Source: Romanomermis culicivorax
Lineage: Eukaryota; Nematoda; Enoplea; Mermithida; Mermithidae
Reading direction: 5' to 3'
DNA: 64,000 nt
NCBI GenBank assembly: GCA_963922205.1
Contig: CAWUHX010000004.1
Span: 372,001-436,000, forward strand
The translations under genes and the position numbers were made by a program. Shown in pieces: positions 32,930-44,733 of this stretch; the first letter of the stretch is position 1, and the number at the start of each line of letters is the position of its first letter. The notes under the pieces were generated by a model. That model worked only from the letters and a program-made list of their open reading frames with translations. It did no database searches and had not been told where the DNA came from.

Positions 32930-35900
32930 TTTTTGGTTTTTTCTTCGTAGGCCCTTTGGCTCATAAGGTCGAAATTTTACAGGTCAGCAGGAATTTCAAC
33001 AAGCCATAACTAAAAAGTTTGTAAATAAATGTGGTAGTAAAAAGCAATGTTTTTGTCCAACAAATTTAGTCGAAAACACTCTTCGATATCACAGTAGAAG
33101 CCCATATAACGGATCAACCATTTTGAATACATGCTTAATCACACGCAGAATAATAAGGCGCAGAAATTAGATCAGTCATTATTCAAATCAATCATCAGGT
33201 TTTTTTCGCTCAGGCCAGGTTTATCAGTAAATCAGAGAAAAATTTGGTTGCACAGATTAAATTTTTAGTTGCTCACTCCAAAATTGATAAATTCGCTTAA
33301 TTTCATCAGAGAAATGATTGAAAAATACTTTCCTTGTATTTCATCCACATCGCGTCAGTTCCTGACTTTTAAAATTGACAGGTGAGAAATTTAAAATCTG
33401 GCTAAAGTAACTTGTTCGGTGCTCAGCGCCGAATTGATTCCGAGGCCTCTAAAATGTGGGGAAATGCATTTTCTCAGCATATTCTACAGCAACTGACGAG
33501 TACTGATCATGATCTTTTTACCATTTGATTGGCGGAAGAGGTCAAACATTTTACATCCATATTTTGGATCTTATATATCTAGAGTCAGTAATTTAGCAAT
33601 CACAGTTATTTATCAAAACCGATTGTTTACATGATCTATAAAATAAAAAAGCGCGATATGTATTTGACTTCAGACTTGATCTCTGGCGCTTAGCACTGAA
33701 AGAAAATTTAAGATTATGATATTCTATAGCGTTGAAAAATGCACACTTTTAATATTTTTTTCCTGCATGAAGGGTCAATTTTTTCAAAGAATTCAACGTG
33801 TTTTCTGTGGGGCAAACTAAATTCAAAAATTAGGCAAGCAACAATGGATCTGAATGGCTTCTTCAAATAGCAATAACCTCTGCTATTTCCCATGCGGATC
33901 CTAAGCTATAATTTATAAAGCGCTACAAAACGATTTTGTGAAAACAATTTGGAAAAATGCTTGGGAAATACGTGGAAAAAACAATCTAAGGTCACACAAT
34001 CATGAATAACATGCTGGTTTCTGAAAGCTATAAGCATAAGCTACGATGACCTTTTCTGACCGTCAGATTAACTATAGCTGCAAGCTTTCATTTTGAACTC
34101 GGCCACACATTTTGTTTCAAGTGGAAAAACAACCGGCCACTTCAATGCTAATGAACTACTGCTCAAATGCCTGTATTGCACACTGTACGAGTACAAAATG
34201 CTTATACTGACTTAGCTTTCCAGTAAAAAAATCATTCATTCAAAGAAAATTTAAAAAGTTATTTGTCGACCTTTATTTGTAACATTGCTGTGGATCTTTT
34301 TCTTCTTGTGCATAACACTTGCACTCGACATGCAGAATTCATAAATAAACATGACTATTTCGGAAAAATCTCCAGGTTTTGTGTATGGATGTGTAGAAAT
34401 ATTACATAACTGCATACAACTTAGTGGAATTATTTTTAAATCTCAATCTTTTAAATTAAAAAAAAAACAGTGAATTGGGGGCCAATTACCGGGGGAGAAC
34501 TGGGGCGGGGGGGGGGGGGCGAATTGTCTGTATCCCATAGTTCATACTGCACTCCTTTAATCTTATCAACCAGACAAAGAATAATTTCTCTGGTTGATAT
34601 GATCAAAGAAGTACATTATGAATGTATACTGACGTAAATAGTTTCAGATATGATGTTTGTTGATACTGCCTAATAGTTTATTTGCACTATGATCCATTGA
34701 TTCAAGAATGATCAATGCAGTGCTCAAAATTTTGACAAATGCAACTTTACTCGAAAAATTAGCAAATCAACTTTAATGATCTTGGATTGATTGGAAATAC
34801 TTATTATCAAGTCAGTAACATGAAGGAAAAATTTATCGAATAGAGCCAATAGTGTATAATTCAAGCATTCACTCAAGTAAATTTTTCTATAAATTGTTGA
34901 TCATTAATCTTTCTAGCAAATTATTTATATAATTTGTCGGATACTCATGGTGTTTTTCTGCAGGTACAGGACCAGGCGAAACTAACCCTGAAAAATTCGC
35001 GTCCAGAATATTTTTCAGCAAATGCACAAAGATACTGGATATATCATTTTTTTCTTTCTAGTATGTGTGCTAAAGATATTTGCACCTGTTCTTTCAGTCA
35101 CAGGATGCAAAGTCTATTATTCCAAACATTTGGCTAAGCATACTGTATATGCACATTATTTATATTCATGCATCATGATAATAGAAATAATATTGATCAC
35201 GATTTTCTCCATGTCCGGCTGAAATATCCGAAAATTATTTATTTAGCTGCAGAAGTCATAGGATCATGAAAGTGTGGTGAACAAGTGTGACCATTACTAA
35301 GAGTGGAAAAATTTAAACGAGAAATAATTCATCAAGGAGATTGCAAATAACTATTTCATAGTGTACTGAATGTCAACATGAATTCAAGACCAAATTACTA
35401 CCAGTTCTTCAGTCTTACTTTTTTTCCGTCACAAATTACAATTTTTATTATGGTGCAATATAATTTCTCTCTCATGAAGAGAATTAATTATACATGGAAT
35501 GAAAAACAAACGATTACTGTACATTATGCTCAAAAAATTTACTGAGCACTTTTATTCCCCGATTTTCGTAGAAAAGCATCAATTGCTTTGTGGCATGTTC
35601 TCCAAACGTCAGCATATTTTTCTTTTGTTTGGGGTGGAAAACAAGTCATAACAGTTTCTTTGATATGCTGAATACAATGGTTCTTTTCCTTGCACACCCC
35701 ATACATTACTGTTCATTAATTCATGAGGTGTATATAGCTTTTGTAACATTTTTGTACAAAATGAATGCTGTTTGTCTAATAAGTCCAATTTCGCTTTGAG
35801 AAAGGAAATTTTGGATCGTCATTGTTTGAGGTACCTGTAACAATGGTAAACAAAAGACGGCTGAAGCAGGTGGAGGTTGAATAATTGGCATATAAATGGG

Positions 35901-36715
35901 ATAATAGTCATCTTCATTATGGTAAAAGTCGGCCAGAGCGTCTGTTAGAGAGTTGGCCACTATTGGAGGACTGTTGTGATTATTGGTTGTTGTACAGGGC
36001 ATTGTGAGCGTGTTTCTCATGTCGTTGAAAATATTCAAAATTTTCGTATTAATTTGAATCATTTCTCTACTAGACTCGTTTAAAATTTTCGGACAAAGCA
36101 GCTTTTGTATTTTCTGCAGATATTTTAGTGTACTCCAAAATTTCTTTCATGGTATTTTTTATTTCAATCAGATTGGAATTTACTTGCTTCAATAAATCCT
36201 CTGGTACCAATGCTGATTTTGAGGGAATGAAAGTCGAGTTTTCATTCAGACTTTTGTAGGCACCAAAGACTGATAAAGCCAGGTTTGAGTTGTCACTAAA
36301 AGTTCATGCTGGTGGGCTACCTGTAGAAGGAAGCGAATTTAAAATTAAGCCAGTAATGCTTCTTATGAATTGATAAATGATAAACAAATCCAGTTTTATG
36401 GTTTCATATTTTATTTTTTAATGCACAATTGCAGCAAGTCAAAAATTGTTGTTACATGAGAATTTAGATGGAAATTTATCAGTTTCATTTGAAAATGTTT
36501 ATTATTTTGAAAGAAAGAATTGCACTGGAACCCCTATAATTTTTATGCTCTGCGTGTGTATTTACCTATTGATTCAAAATGTCAACACAAGGCATAATGT
36601 ACTCTTTTTCCGGCGTAAAATTTATGTCTATTCGATTTTTTTCTTGCAGGTTTTAATTGGTTAAGCTAATGATTTGGTCGATGAGGTGCATTTTGAAGGA
36701 TACTGTAACTCACGA
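32930..36715 (+). repeat. Segmental duplication, copy 1 (partner 50825-54212)
   Basis: Long collinear similarity to 50825-54212 in the same orientation, about 90 percent by eye over much of its length. It runs from the AACAAGCCA.AA.TAAAAAG region to GATGAGGTGCATTTTGA. Copy 1 contains about 480 bp (34835-35310) that copy 2 lacks. Its first kilobase is itself a repeat (older copy at 26.6-29 kb). The second half contains a broken BEN-like gene on the minus strand. A G-rich run at 34501-34520 is shared. Confidence 0.85.
35538..36320 (-). pseudogene. BEN-like gene, copy 1, frameshifted
   Basis: The minus strand from an acceptor-like CTACAG at 36320 encodes SPPAxxL, then DLLKQVNSNLIEIKNTMKEI and LEYTKISAENTKAALSENF, a probable coiled coil. 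A 7-bp deletion relative to copy 2 shifts the frame into stops at about 36070. Further on, MIQINTKILNIFNDMRNTL to FYHNEDDYYPI and a segment ending near 35721 match copy 2. The C-terminal region LDLLDKQHSFCTKMLQKLYT, PHELMNSN resembles the first helix pair of BEN domains (LF..EEL..S). It is then damaged by an 11-bp deletion near 35672, and the conserved stop lies at about 35538. The BEN assignment is tentative: it rests on spacing and a few positions in the better-preserved copy at 53 kb. Confidence 0.5.
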
Positions 36716-38250
36716 CATGAAATTTTTGCCATTTAAAATATAATATTATTACTGAAGGGTTATTGACATACGAATTTTTAATTCACAAACTTGACTCATG
36801 AATGTGCTGCATGTACATAAGGCATCATTTTTAGCACAAAATGAAAATGTAAAATATTGCAAATGTCGGTACTCCCCATTTTTCCCCATACATTTTTTTC
36901 CATTTTATATTATCCATCGTTTTCTTTATTATGTTGTACTCTTATTTCAGTTCTCATTCCTTTTTTAGAAGAAAATTTTTTTAGGGATCTTTGAACAAAT
37001 TTTTACTTTTGTGTGGAATCATTTTCGAGTGTTCCAGAATATCCGAATCCCAAAAGAACTGCCATCGAGCTACGCACCGGAATGCTTACTTTTATTTTTA
37101 TCTTAAAAACTGAGAGAATTGGGTTTTGAAAGCCTAAAACTGATGTGAATAGAATGAAATACGAGAAAACTAGCTTTAGCATTTCTGATAAAGTTGAGCA
37201 AATTTTTTAATCTAAGAGTGAGCAGCCAAAATGTTTTCCCAAGATGCAAAAATGATCATGTCTACTTCCATTTCCGAATCAACCATCAACAGTTTCTATC
37301 AATTGAGTTACGTTGCCTTTTTTTGTAATCATTAGTAGTCAGTATTTCCCTGAAAATTGAGATTTCTCATTCAATTTCTCTTTGGCGGCTCAAACCTGTT
37401 TTTGAGGTAGCCGCCAAGTTGGTAGAACCTTATACACAAATGTTGGAATTTCGGACTTGGGATGTCCCCCAACCAAAATTTTTTTCTGGTTTGAAAACCA
37501 GGGGCCAAATCTCTAAGCCTACATTTTTAGGGGCCAAATTGAAATTTTCTGAGCCAAAAATTTTTGATTGAAGAATATTGTAACACACAGTAATGTATAT
37601 TTTAAATTATATAGATACTCAATCAGTTGATATGTGTTAAAAAATTTACCCTTCAAAATTTCCAACCAGCCGCGTTTTCAGTTACAGGCTTTTTTCTACA
37701 TATGTATGCAAAGTTCGGCCGACTTTTCTTTTCAGGCAAAGAAAACTTTATCCAAAAAACATGATATTTTGTTAATTTTCACACAAATTTTCTTCCAAGA
37801 TAGCACTTGAGTTCATTTCCTCCTGACTCAAAAGTATAGGGTTTGAAAATGCAGCTGCTGTTCTTATTGTTCTGTTGTTTCCTACGCTGGAAAATCAATT
37901 CAAGGATAGCTTTTTCAATAAACGTACAACGTTGGAAAAAATGTATCATTTTACAAATTAAAAAATATGTCCATACTTTCATAAGTGTGAAAAATTCAAA
38001 TTAAACTTGAAATTTATGAAAATTGCCTCCATTATGATCATGAATTCAAACTGGACTCCATATTTAAAATTAGTTACAAAAAAATTAACCCACAAATTTC
38101 TCAATTTTATTTGGATTTCAATTTCCTTCCACAGTAACATGCACTGATCACCTAGACATTAGTGTGCCAAGTTGTATCTGCATATCTTACAGAGAAAAAA
38201 TTCGGCGATGTTTCAAGTGAAATTAGCCAGAGTTACCCCACTTTACCTTA
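36716..38250. other. No gene recognised
   Basis: AT-rich DNA. A fragment near 37330-37400 resembles the repeat that carries the 50-codon frame (AAAATTGAGATTTCTCA). The remaining short frames have no support. Confidence 0.45.
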
Positions 38251-38343
38251 TGTTTTTTGGGAAAAATATCGACTTTTTTCCTCCACCCCCCAAAAATTCG
38301 GATTTACCCCCTTCGCCAACTGGTCGTAGGTCTTACAGGTATG
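38251..38343 (-). mobile_element. MITE, CATACCTGTA-end family, truncated copy (inverse)
   Basis: Only the half ending ...GGTCTTACAGGTATG is present, with the internal ATATCGACTTTTTTCC segment and C-rich tract. The other end is missing, so no duplication can be read. Confidence 0.8.
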
Positions 38344-38374
38344 GGTATAATCTTAACCAGTTTCTATCAGACGC

Positions 38375-38635
38375 GGCCGTTAGCATATCTACTTCGACTT
38401 ACTAATTAATGCTCAACAGTTTCCATCAATTAGCTCGTTTCATTTTCTAATCGCTAACAGACCATTATGTCGCCCAAAATTGAGATTTTTCATAAATTCT
38501 CTCAATTTTCCCTCTCGATGCTTGGAATTTTTTAAACGTTTGAAACCTGGACTTTTGCGTTTATTGAGGATGGAAATTGAAGAGATCATTCTAGACTGCG
38601 ATTTTAGAACTTCTGTTCATGAATATCTGATGTTG
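38375..38635 (+). repeat. Repeat copy with conserved 50-codon open frame
   Basis: Inverse to 11740-12020 and 12890-13184. The plus-strand frame 38480-38632 reads RFFINSLNFPSRCLEFFKR, then LLRMEIEEIILDCDF and RTSVHEYL. All three copies in the window stay open over this stretch although they differ at about a third of residues. I do not recognise the protein. It may be a remnant exon of a transposon or host gene. Confidence 0.55.
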
Positions 38636-38682
38636 GGTATATGGTTGGCCAAGTTGGCCGGGTTCCCCCAAGTACAGGTATG
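38636..38682 (+). mobile_element. MITE fragment joined to LINE copy 1
   Basis: The last 47 bp of a MITE (GGTTGGCCAAGTTGG to TACAGGTATG) abut the LINE at 38683. The remainder is lost. Confidence 0.75.
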
Positions 38683-39561
38683 CAGAGGGCAGATTCTAAT
38701 CTATGAATATCAAGCTTATGTAGACCTAGCCTTTGAAGTCTATCTTCATAGGACAAACCAGATTTATGACCAAAAATCTTTCTGGTAAATCTACGTTGAA
38801 CATTTTCGATGTAGCGTATGCTAAAAAGTGTGGATTCCATACTGAACTACAGTATTCTGATATTGGACGTACATAAGTAACGAAAGCCTTTGCTAGAGTA
38901 TTATTCTCATGGGAGATGAAAGACTTGAAAATTAAAGTAGACCTATTATAGGCATTTTTTACGATGTATCTATAGTGTTCTTTAAACTTCATATTAGGAT
39001 ATATAAGAATTCCCAAATCTTTAACATAAATTGCGTTTGATGGGAGATGTTGGTAACAAAGTGATGGGTTTTTTGCACCAAATACAAGACATAACTTTTT
39101 GTAGTAGATATAGATAATTGCCAGGCGGCAGACCCATTTGAAAGAGTATCAAGGTCTTGTTGAAAAATCATAAAATTTGTTGAGACATTGAGAATTTTTA
39201 GATCATCTGCAAAAAGAAAAATTTCACTTTTGATATTGTCAATAATGTCATTTATGTACGAAAGAAACAAAGTTGGACCTAATACACTACCTTGGGGCCC
39301 ACCACTAGACACTTTGAGCTGAGATGATAGGGAGTTTCCAATTTTGACTCTTTGAAATCTATTCTTGAGAAAATTTGATATCTAGCCTAAAAGGGGACTA
39401 GAGAGACCATATTTAGAAAGTTTGAGAAGGAGCTTAGAATGGGAAACTGAGTCAAAGGCCTTGGCAAAGTCAATGTACACCATTTCTTAAGGAGTGTCTT
39501 TTGTCCAACTGATTTAGCCATGAGTTTTTACACTTGAGTAACTGTAGTTCGCAGGATCTAT
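38683..39561 (-). mobile_element. LINE (non-LTR retrotransposon) fragment, copy 1
   Basis: The minus strand encodes part of a non-LTR reverse transcriptase. It has KLLLKLSKYG-type sequence, VSSGGPQGSVLGPTLFLSYI, the catalytic FADDLK motif, then the thumb/connection segment KEHYRYIVKNAYNRSTLIFK and SEYCSSVWNPHF, and FTRKIFGHKSGLSYEDRL. These motifs place it in the jockey/CR1-like group. It is truncated on both sides: the 5' side stops at 39561 against T-rich DNA like the F-box upstream region, and the 3' side against a MITE fragment. Frame changes occur near 39000 and 38820. It is about 90 percent identical to copy 2 by eye and carries the empty site (TTAAAGTAGACC at 38932-38943) for the Harbinger insertion in copy 2. 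Confidence 0.9.
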
Positions 39562-39815
39562 GTTTATTCATTTTTCTTTTCTTTCATTTTATAATAACTT
39601 TTTTGTATGCATATTTTACCTCGATAGTTTCTTATTCATTTTTTCTCTTTTTTTATCAATTTTTTATTATTTTCATTTATATTTCAATTTTTTGTTTAAG
39701 TATTTTTTCTGAATGCTCAATAACTTTCCATACGTATGAGGCCTATATATACGTTTTCTAGGCCTATCAAAATCTACACTATTTTTTTATACTTTGTGCA
39801 TATAACATGTCATAT
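39562..39815 (+). promoter_or_regulatory. Upstream region of the BEN gene with TATA-like box
   Basis: 39570-39640 resembles the T-rich DNA upstream of the F-box gene at 17100-17190. A TATATATA box at 39744-39751 lies about 70 bp before the first ATG (39816). The core promoter is inferred from this alone. Confidence 0.4.
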
Positions 39816-39973
39816 ATGGTTCATTGCGTAATCGTCGACGTCGAACCGAAGCAACATAATTCAACAACCGCGTTGCCGACGTCGGCCGATTCGACAAAAA
39901 AAGTGATAAACAACGGCCGCCGGCGCCTACAAAAGCAGCTAAAGTCCTAGGAGTAGGGACCTTCGAAAGAAGG
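39816..39973 (+). other. Possible 5' exon(s) of the BEN gene
   Basis: GC-richer, codon-like DNA. Frame 1 from ATG 39816 gives a 43-residue basic peptide. Another frame gives [20 protein letters not shown] up to a good donor (AGG/GTAAGA at 39974). The KVLGVGTFE segment resembles N-terminal modules that precede BEN domains in other invertebrate proteins. I cannot connect it in frame to the exon at 39979, so the 5' gene structure is unresolved. Confidence 0.35.
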
Positions 39974-39978
39974 GTAAG

Positions 39979-41224
39979 ATGCATATATATTCGTCGTCGA
40001 AATTGATGCATTCGATAATGGCGGCCACTAGCAAGGCCTTGGAAGCGATGCGCCAATTGGCAGCGCCCGCTGACGATTTGTCCAATAATTGCGACCAATT
40101 GGGCTTAATGGATTTCGACGAGGAAAACGACGAAGTAAATTTTTCAAATTAAAAATTTAAAATGTTAAACATGTTTCGATGGGTGGCCTTAATTCATACA
40201 TATTTACATTTAAAAAAATCTGGAACCTTTTTTCGAATTTTAGGAACCATTGGCGACCGTCGTCAACTCGTCTAAAGAACATGGCCTATCGGACGCAGTC
40301 AAATCAAAAGTCAACATCTACAATTTTAACGTAATTATTGAACTCTTAGAAAGAAATTTGTTGAACATTTGATGAATTTACATAACCAGAAAAAATTATA
40401 AATTTTTTCAGGAGGATGTCGACGGCGGTTCCCGCAGCGCCAGTTAGGTATATCCCCGTCAACCGACTTTGGCGAAGAACGATGAAGAATCGACAACCAA
40501 CGGCCTGCTTAAAGAGATATTATTGGCCATTCGAGAAAATACGGCCAAATTAACGAAAATTGAAGATTTATTGTCCGTGCGACGGACGACAAGTAAGTTT
40601 CTTAAACATTAAAATAAAGTTTAAAAATGTTACCAACAAACTTACCAATTATGATAAAATCACACATATCAACAGGAGCCAACGACACGGCAAACGTCGC
40701 CGCTGCGCCGGCGGTAAATTTGCTCCTCCCATTAAAATCGGTGGATGACGTACTAAATGACGTCAAATGGCTCAGCAGTAAATATAAAACACCGGGGATT
40801 TACGCCAGGAGGTTGATGGTGTCGCTCGCCTGTGAAGTTAGTGCAATTCTTAATACACTTATTAAACTTTATTTGATATATTATTATACTTACTATTTAT
40901 TTATATTCCCTAATTTACTATATTTATATTTCCTATTTACTGTTGTAGGCGATCTTCGGCGACGATGTGTTGAAGAAATACAACGTATTTTCACAGGGTT
41001 ATCGGAACAATGCCGCGGTAATGCCCAGGAAAACCGTCACCGAATTGAAAGACATCGTACGTCGGGCGTTGGTCAAAGGAGATAATGTCAGCAACGTCGA
41101 GTTCGAGAAGTTATGGCTTGATTCGGTTCGATTGCTGCAGAAGAGGTGCAGAAACCTTCAGTACAACGTGGTAAAGACGGCGACGACGCACCAATTGATG
41201 CAGATGGCCGTTGACGGCGAATAA
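39979..41224 (+). CDS. BEN-domain protein, five exons, one in-frame stop
   Basis: Exons 39979-40134, 40244-40330, 40412-40592, 40676-40836 and 40949-41224 join at GT-AG sites in compatible phases. They give 286 codons, interrupted only by TAG at 40445-40447. Residues about 104-135 form a helix ([20 protein letters not shown]) that is likely a coiled coil. The C-terminal part ([20 protein letters not shown], then [54 protein letters not shown]) fits the BEN fold: a helix, LF..E.L..., a Leu-rich helix, and a W...I..-CR terminal helix. BEN domains bind DNA or chromatin proteins, so a nuclear role is inferred. Codons are richer in GCG, TCG and GAC than in the neighbours. The single stop means either recent death, readthrough or a sequence error. 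Its 3' end is shared with the Tc1-like gene at 57 kb. Confidence 0.75.
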
Positions 41225-43095
41225 GTGTGCCTAAAAGGGGTAGTAAGTTTAGTCTAAAAGTTAAAATTTTTTGATTTTATTTTTTTTTCAGTTTGGCCAT
41301 GCATGTGCTTCTGGGTCCACGTCCCCATGGCTGGGTATCACAAATAAGTGATAGCAGAAGGAAGCACTATTTTCTACTTTTCTTACTTCTCAATTTATTT
41401 CTTGTCTTTTGAGCTTTCGATTTATTTTTAATGACCTTTAACCATTTTAAGTTTCGTCTATTCATTTTTCTGTTTTTAATGAATTTTAATGATTTTAAAT
41501 TTCTTCTATAAACCTTTAAGCGAATTTTTCATGAATACTATCATCTACTCGCGACAATGATTGACGGGTGCGACTGTTCATCATCTACGATAATGAGCAT
41601 AGGGACTTTCGATATTTTTGGGTAAGGCGTTCGAAAAGAATGGGGGGATTTTCTCGAAACTGAGGGATTTTCTCCTTTAAGAAAATTGAGCATAAAATAT
41701 GGAAAGTCTTTAGATAATTGAAAAAGGGTACGAAAAGCCAAACGTTTTGGCGAAATTATGCGAAATTTAAATTTTTCATTCATACAAATTCGCCTCTTCC
41801 TTTTTAAATTTCTACAATTGAATTTTATTAAAAAATTTAAATTTTTCGTTTATACAAATTCGCCTCTTCCGTTTTAAAATTATAGTATTAAATTTTTTAG
41901 CTTTTCATTTCAATTTTAATGACTATATACCTCTTGTCGAATTATAAGTATTGTCCACTCATTCCTGTTATCGAACCAATTTTAAGTGTCTATATTTTTT
42001 GACATCTCCAAAAAAAGCGGACTTTTAATTTTTCGTGTTATTGTTAACCGTCGAACCAATTCTAAGTGTCTTTATTTTTTGACATTTCCAAAAACCGGGC
42101 TTTTAATTTTTTTTCCCCATTCCTGCCTTCTGATTATTTTTGTCCTTTCCTGCCTTCAACTTTCAATGTTTATAAATTCGCCAGAAATAAGCTAGAAATT
42201 CGCCATAAAAACTGGCTGCCTAATTATTTTTTTCCTTTCCGGCCTTCCACTTTCAATATTTATAAATTCGCCAGAAATACGCTAGAAATTCGCCAGAAAA
42301 GCTGGCTGCCTAATTATTTTTTCCTTTCGTGCCTTCCTTGCCTTATACTTTCATTAATTGGGCGCTTTCCAAGAAATTGGCTAGAAAACCTGCCTATTAT
42401 CTACTCGCGACAATGATTGACGCGCGCGACTGTTAATCTCCTAGTGTATTATCGACGATTCTCTTATACCTATTTCCATATGAAAAATGAGCATAGGGCC
42501 AAAAATAAAAAGCACATCTTCCTTTGAGACTTTGGATTTTTGGGTAAGACGTTCGGAAAGAATGGGGGATTTTCTCGAAACTGAGGGATTTTCTCCTTTA
42601 AGAAAATTGCGCATAAAATATGAAAAGTCTTCAAATAATGGAAAAAGGGTACGAAAAGCCAAACGTTTTGGCGAAATTATGTGAAATTTAAATTTTTCAT
42701 TCATACAAATTCGCCTCTTGCCTTTTAAATTCGTTGTCGTCGCTCATGTCCAGATTCGGGTCTTCGATAATTCGCCTGCCCCCTAAAATTTACGAAACAT
42801 TATAAATTCTGAGTCCCAAAATAATACGAGGTTGCTAAAGGAAGAAAATTCGATTTTTTCGCCAAATAAGTTTTTCCAAATAAGTAGTTTTCGTCTAAAA
42901 CCCGTAAACAAGCCATTAATGCCGCGATGCACCAAGAATTTTGACGTTGTTGACCACTTTCATTCAACAATAAACATAATGTTTATTCCACATCTCGGAA
43001 AATGAATAGCTCCTTTTTGTTCCAGATTCTATTCCAATATTACTTTTTAATTAGTAATATCGGATACTACAGATTGACAAGATTGACCTGTCATT
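41225..43095 (+). repeat. 3' module shared with the Tc1-like gene: intron, terminal exon and tandem repeats
   Basis: After the BEN stop codon, GTAAGTTTAGTCTAAAAG to TTTTTTTCAG (41243-41291) is a 49-bp intron nearly identical to 57634-57681. The next exon starts TTTGGCCATGCATG and contains a 37-codon frame (MHVLLGPRPHGWVSQ..., ATG at 41299). Downstream, two units starting near CTACTCGCGACAATGATTGA (41547 and 42404) form an imperfect 860-bp tandem repeat. A 104-bp tandem pair with AAATTCGCCAGAAAT lies between (42118-42320). The corresponding region near the transposase is 57634-58855. The module is probably transcribed as a spliced 3' UTR. Confidence 0.75.
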
Positions 43096-43200
43096 TCTTG
43101 ATATCTCAGCTGAAATTCGATATGAATCAAAAATTCTCAAAATTTCTTGATAACTCAGCTGAAATTCGATTTGAATCAAAAATTCTCAAAATTAAAAACT
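43096..43200 (+). repeat. Short tandem duplication
   Basis: Two copies of about 50 bp carry CTCAGCTGAAATTCGAT, then GAATCAAAAATTCTCAAAA, at about 43096-43142 and 43147-43195. No coding meaning is seen. Confidence 0.7.
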
Positions 43201-43309
43201 TAACGAAGGATTTGTTTGACCAATAAGACTGTTGTTACTGACGACCAGGCGAAAAATTCGTCCAAACAAACTCATTTTCAGTATTTTCCCGACAAAAAGT
43301 ACGTTAATC

Positions 43310-43612
43310 CTCCCAATTAGAAAAATACCCTTAAGAAATTACCTCTGGGCCCTACGGGTCGCCGTTTCGTCACCATGGTCGGCAAAAATCCTAGGGCGGC
43401 GGCGGGACCACGACCGCCATCGGAAATGGGATTTCCGGCATCAGCAATAATGCTGCCTTGAACACCAACATTAGCGTCAATGTCGGCGCCATTCCCGCGG
43501 CGGCGTGGCCTTCCCGCCCTCTAGGACGTCCGCGACCTCCTCGTCCGCGTCCTCGTCCTCGACCAACGCCGTCGAAAAAATTGACAGTGAGATTGATACT
43601 AGCAAACACCAT
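43310..43612 (-). pseudogene. AT-hook/RG-rich reading frame opposite the BEN gene
   Basis: The minus strand reads MVFASINLTVNFFDGV, then GRGRGRGRGGRGRPRGREG. This contains the AT-hook core GRPRGR inside an RG-rich stretch. A change of frame right after it gives GRPRRRGNGADIDANVGVQG, a Gly-rich segment and FLPTMVTKRRPVGPR before a possible donor at about 43341. Keeping both halves needs a one-base shift in the G-rich region, so the gene is broken or the sequence has an error. GC content and codon use match the BEN exons and not the surroundings. The product would be a small basic DNA- or RNA-binding protein. A putative first exon lies at 44734-44787. I cannot confirm expression. Confidence 0.45.
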
Positions 43613-43619
43613 ATTTCAA

Positions 43620-44700
43620 TTGTTTGATCAAAAATGATAAATTTTCAATCTAAATTTTCCTTATATACTTTCATAATTTTTATTACAAGTTACTTTTATT
43701 CAAACAAAACCTATACGAACATGCGTTCAATCAAAACCAAAAAATAAAGACATTTGAAATTTAATTCAATTTGATTAATTAATAATTTCAATCATCAACT
43801 TTTTATTGTTTTAAAAATTTAATTACATTCAGGTAATTTCATATATTTAAATTCCAATAACCAATTTTGGTTTACTATAGTTTCCCGCCGTTTTTAATTT
43901 TAAGATTAAATCTTTGTTTTTTTGGGATTTTTTGTTTGCAATTTGCGATTTTTTCCCGCAAATTTTTTCGATTTTTTTTCGCGGTTTTTTAGCATACATT
44001 TTTTGAGGTGCCGAATTTCGAATCTAAAATTTAAGTTACGACAGATTCCGATGCAAAAAAACTTTTTTGATTTTAAAAATTTGTAAAATCGACGATTTTC
44101 AGACCAAAATGATTGTGAGAAAATCGACGATTTTCATACCAAACTTTTTCGATATGTTTACAATATTGTGATAAATGCTCAAAATTTTTCGTTTTGTTTA
44201 CACATTTTTTTAGGGAACTTTTTTTTTTAATTTTCCATCTTTTTTTCATATTTTTCATATCCTACGTTTTTCAAAATTAGGAACCGGATCATTACAGTAA
44301 ATAGTCCGTTTTTTAAAGAGATTTAACGAACATTCTGTACTTTTCAACTTTGCCTACTTGTAAAACGAACATTTTAGTACTTCTTTTCAAATTTTCGTAC
44401 TTTTTTCCAATTATTTCATCAAGAATGATTATTGAGCCAAAAATTAACACAATCTCCTTTCTTTCAATGAGCAGCAATTATTTAGGCGCTTGACTACTCT
44501 TCTGTACACAATACGATGCAATATTATATAGATGATTTATTAATAAAAAACATTATGACGTTAAATTAATCATATAATAACTACATATAAAACAAACAAC
44601 AAAAAATACAATACTGTCATGACAAAAATTTTGAAAAGTTTCATTTATTAAAAAATAAAAAAAAGCAAACAAATATTTACTATAAAATACACATACATAG
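43620..44700. other. AT-rich DNA between the RG-rich frame and its putative first exon
   Basis: Very AT-rich with runs of T. 44085-44150 contains a direct repeat (AAAATCGACGATTTTCA twice). If the minus-strand gene is real, this would be its first intron. No other feature is supported. Confidence 0.45.
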
Positions 44701-44733
44701 AAGAAAAATTTTTGTGTCCCCTTCCGCCATCAC

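Noticed and set aside
39816-39947. First exon of the BEN gene starting at ATG 39816 in frame 1
   Set aside because: Frame ends in TAG without a usable in-phase donor to the 39979 exon. Listed only as a possible 5' exon.
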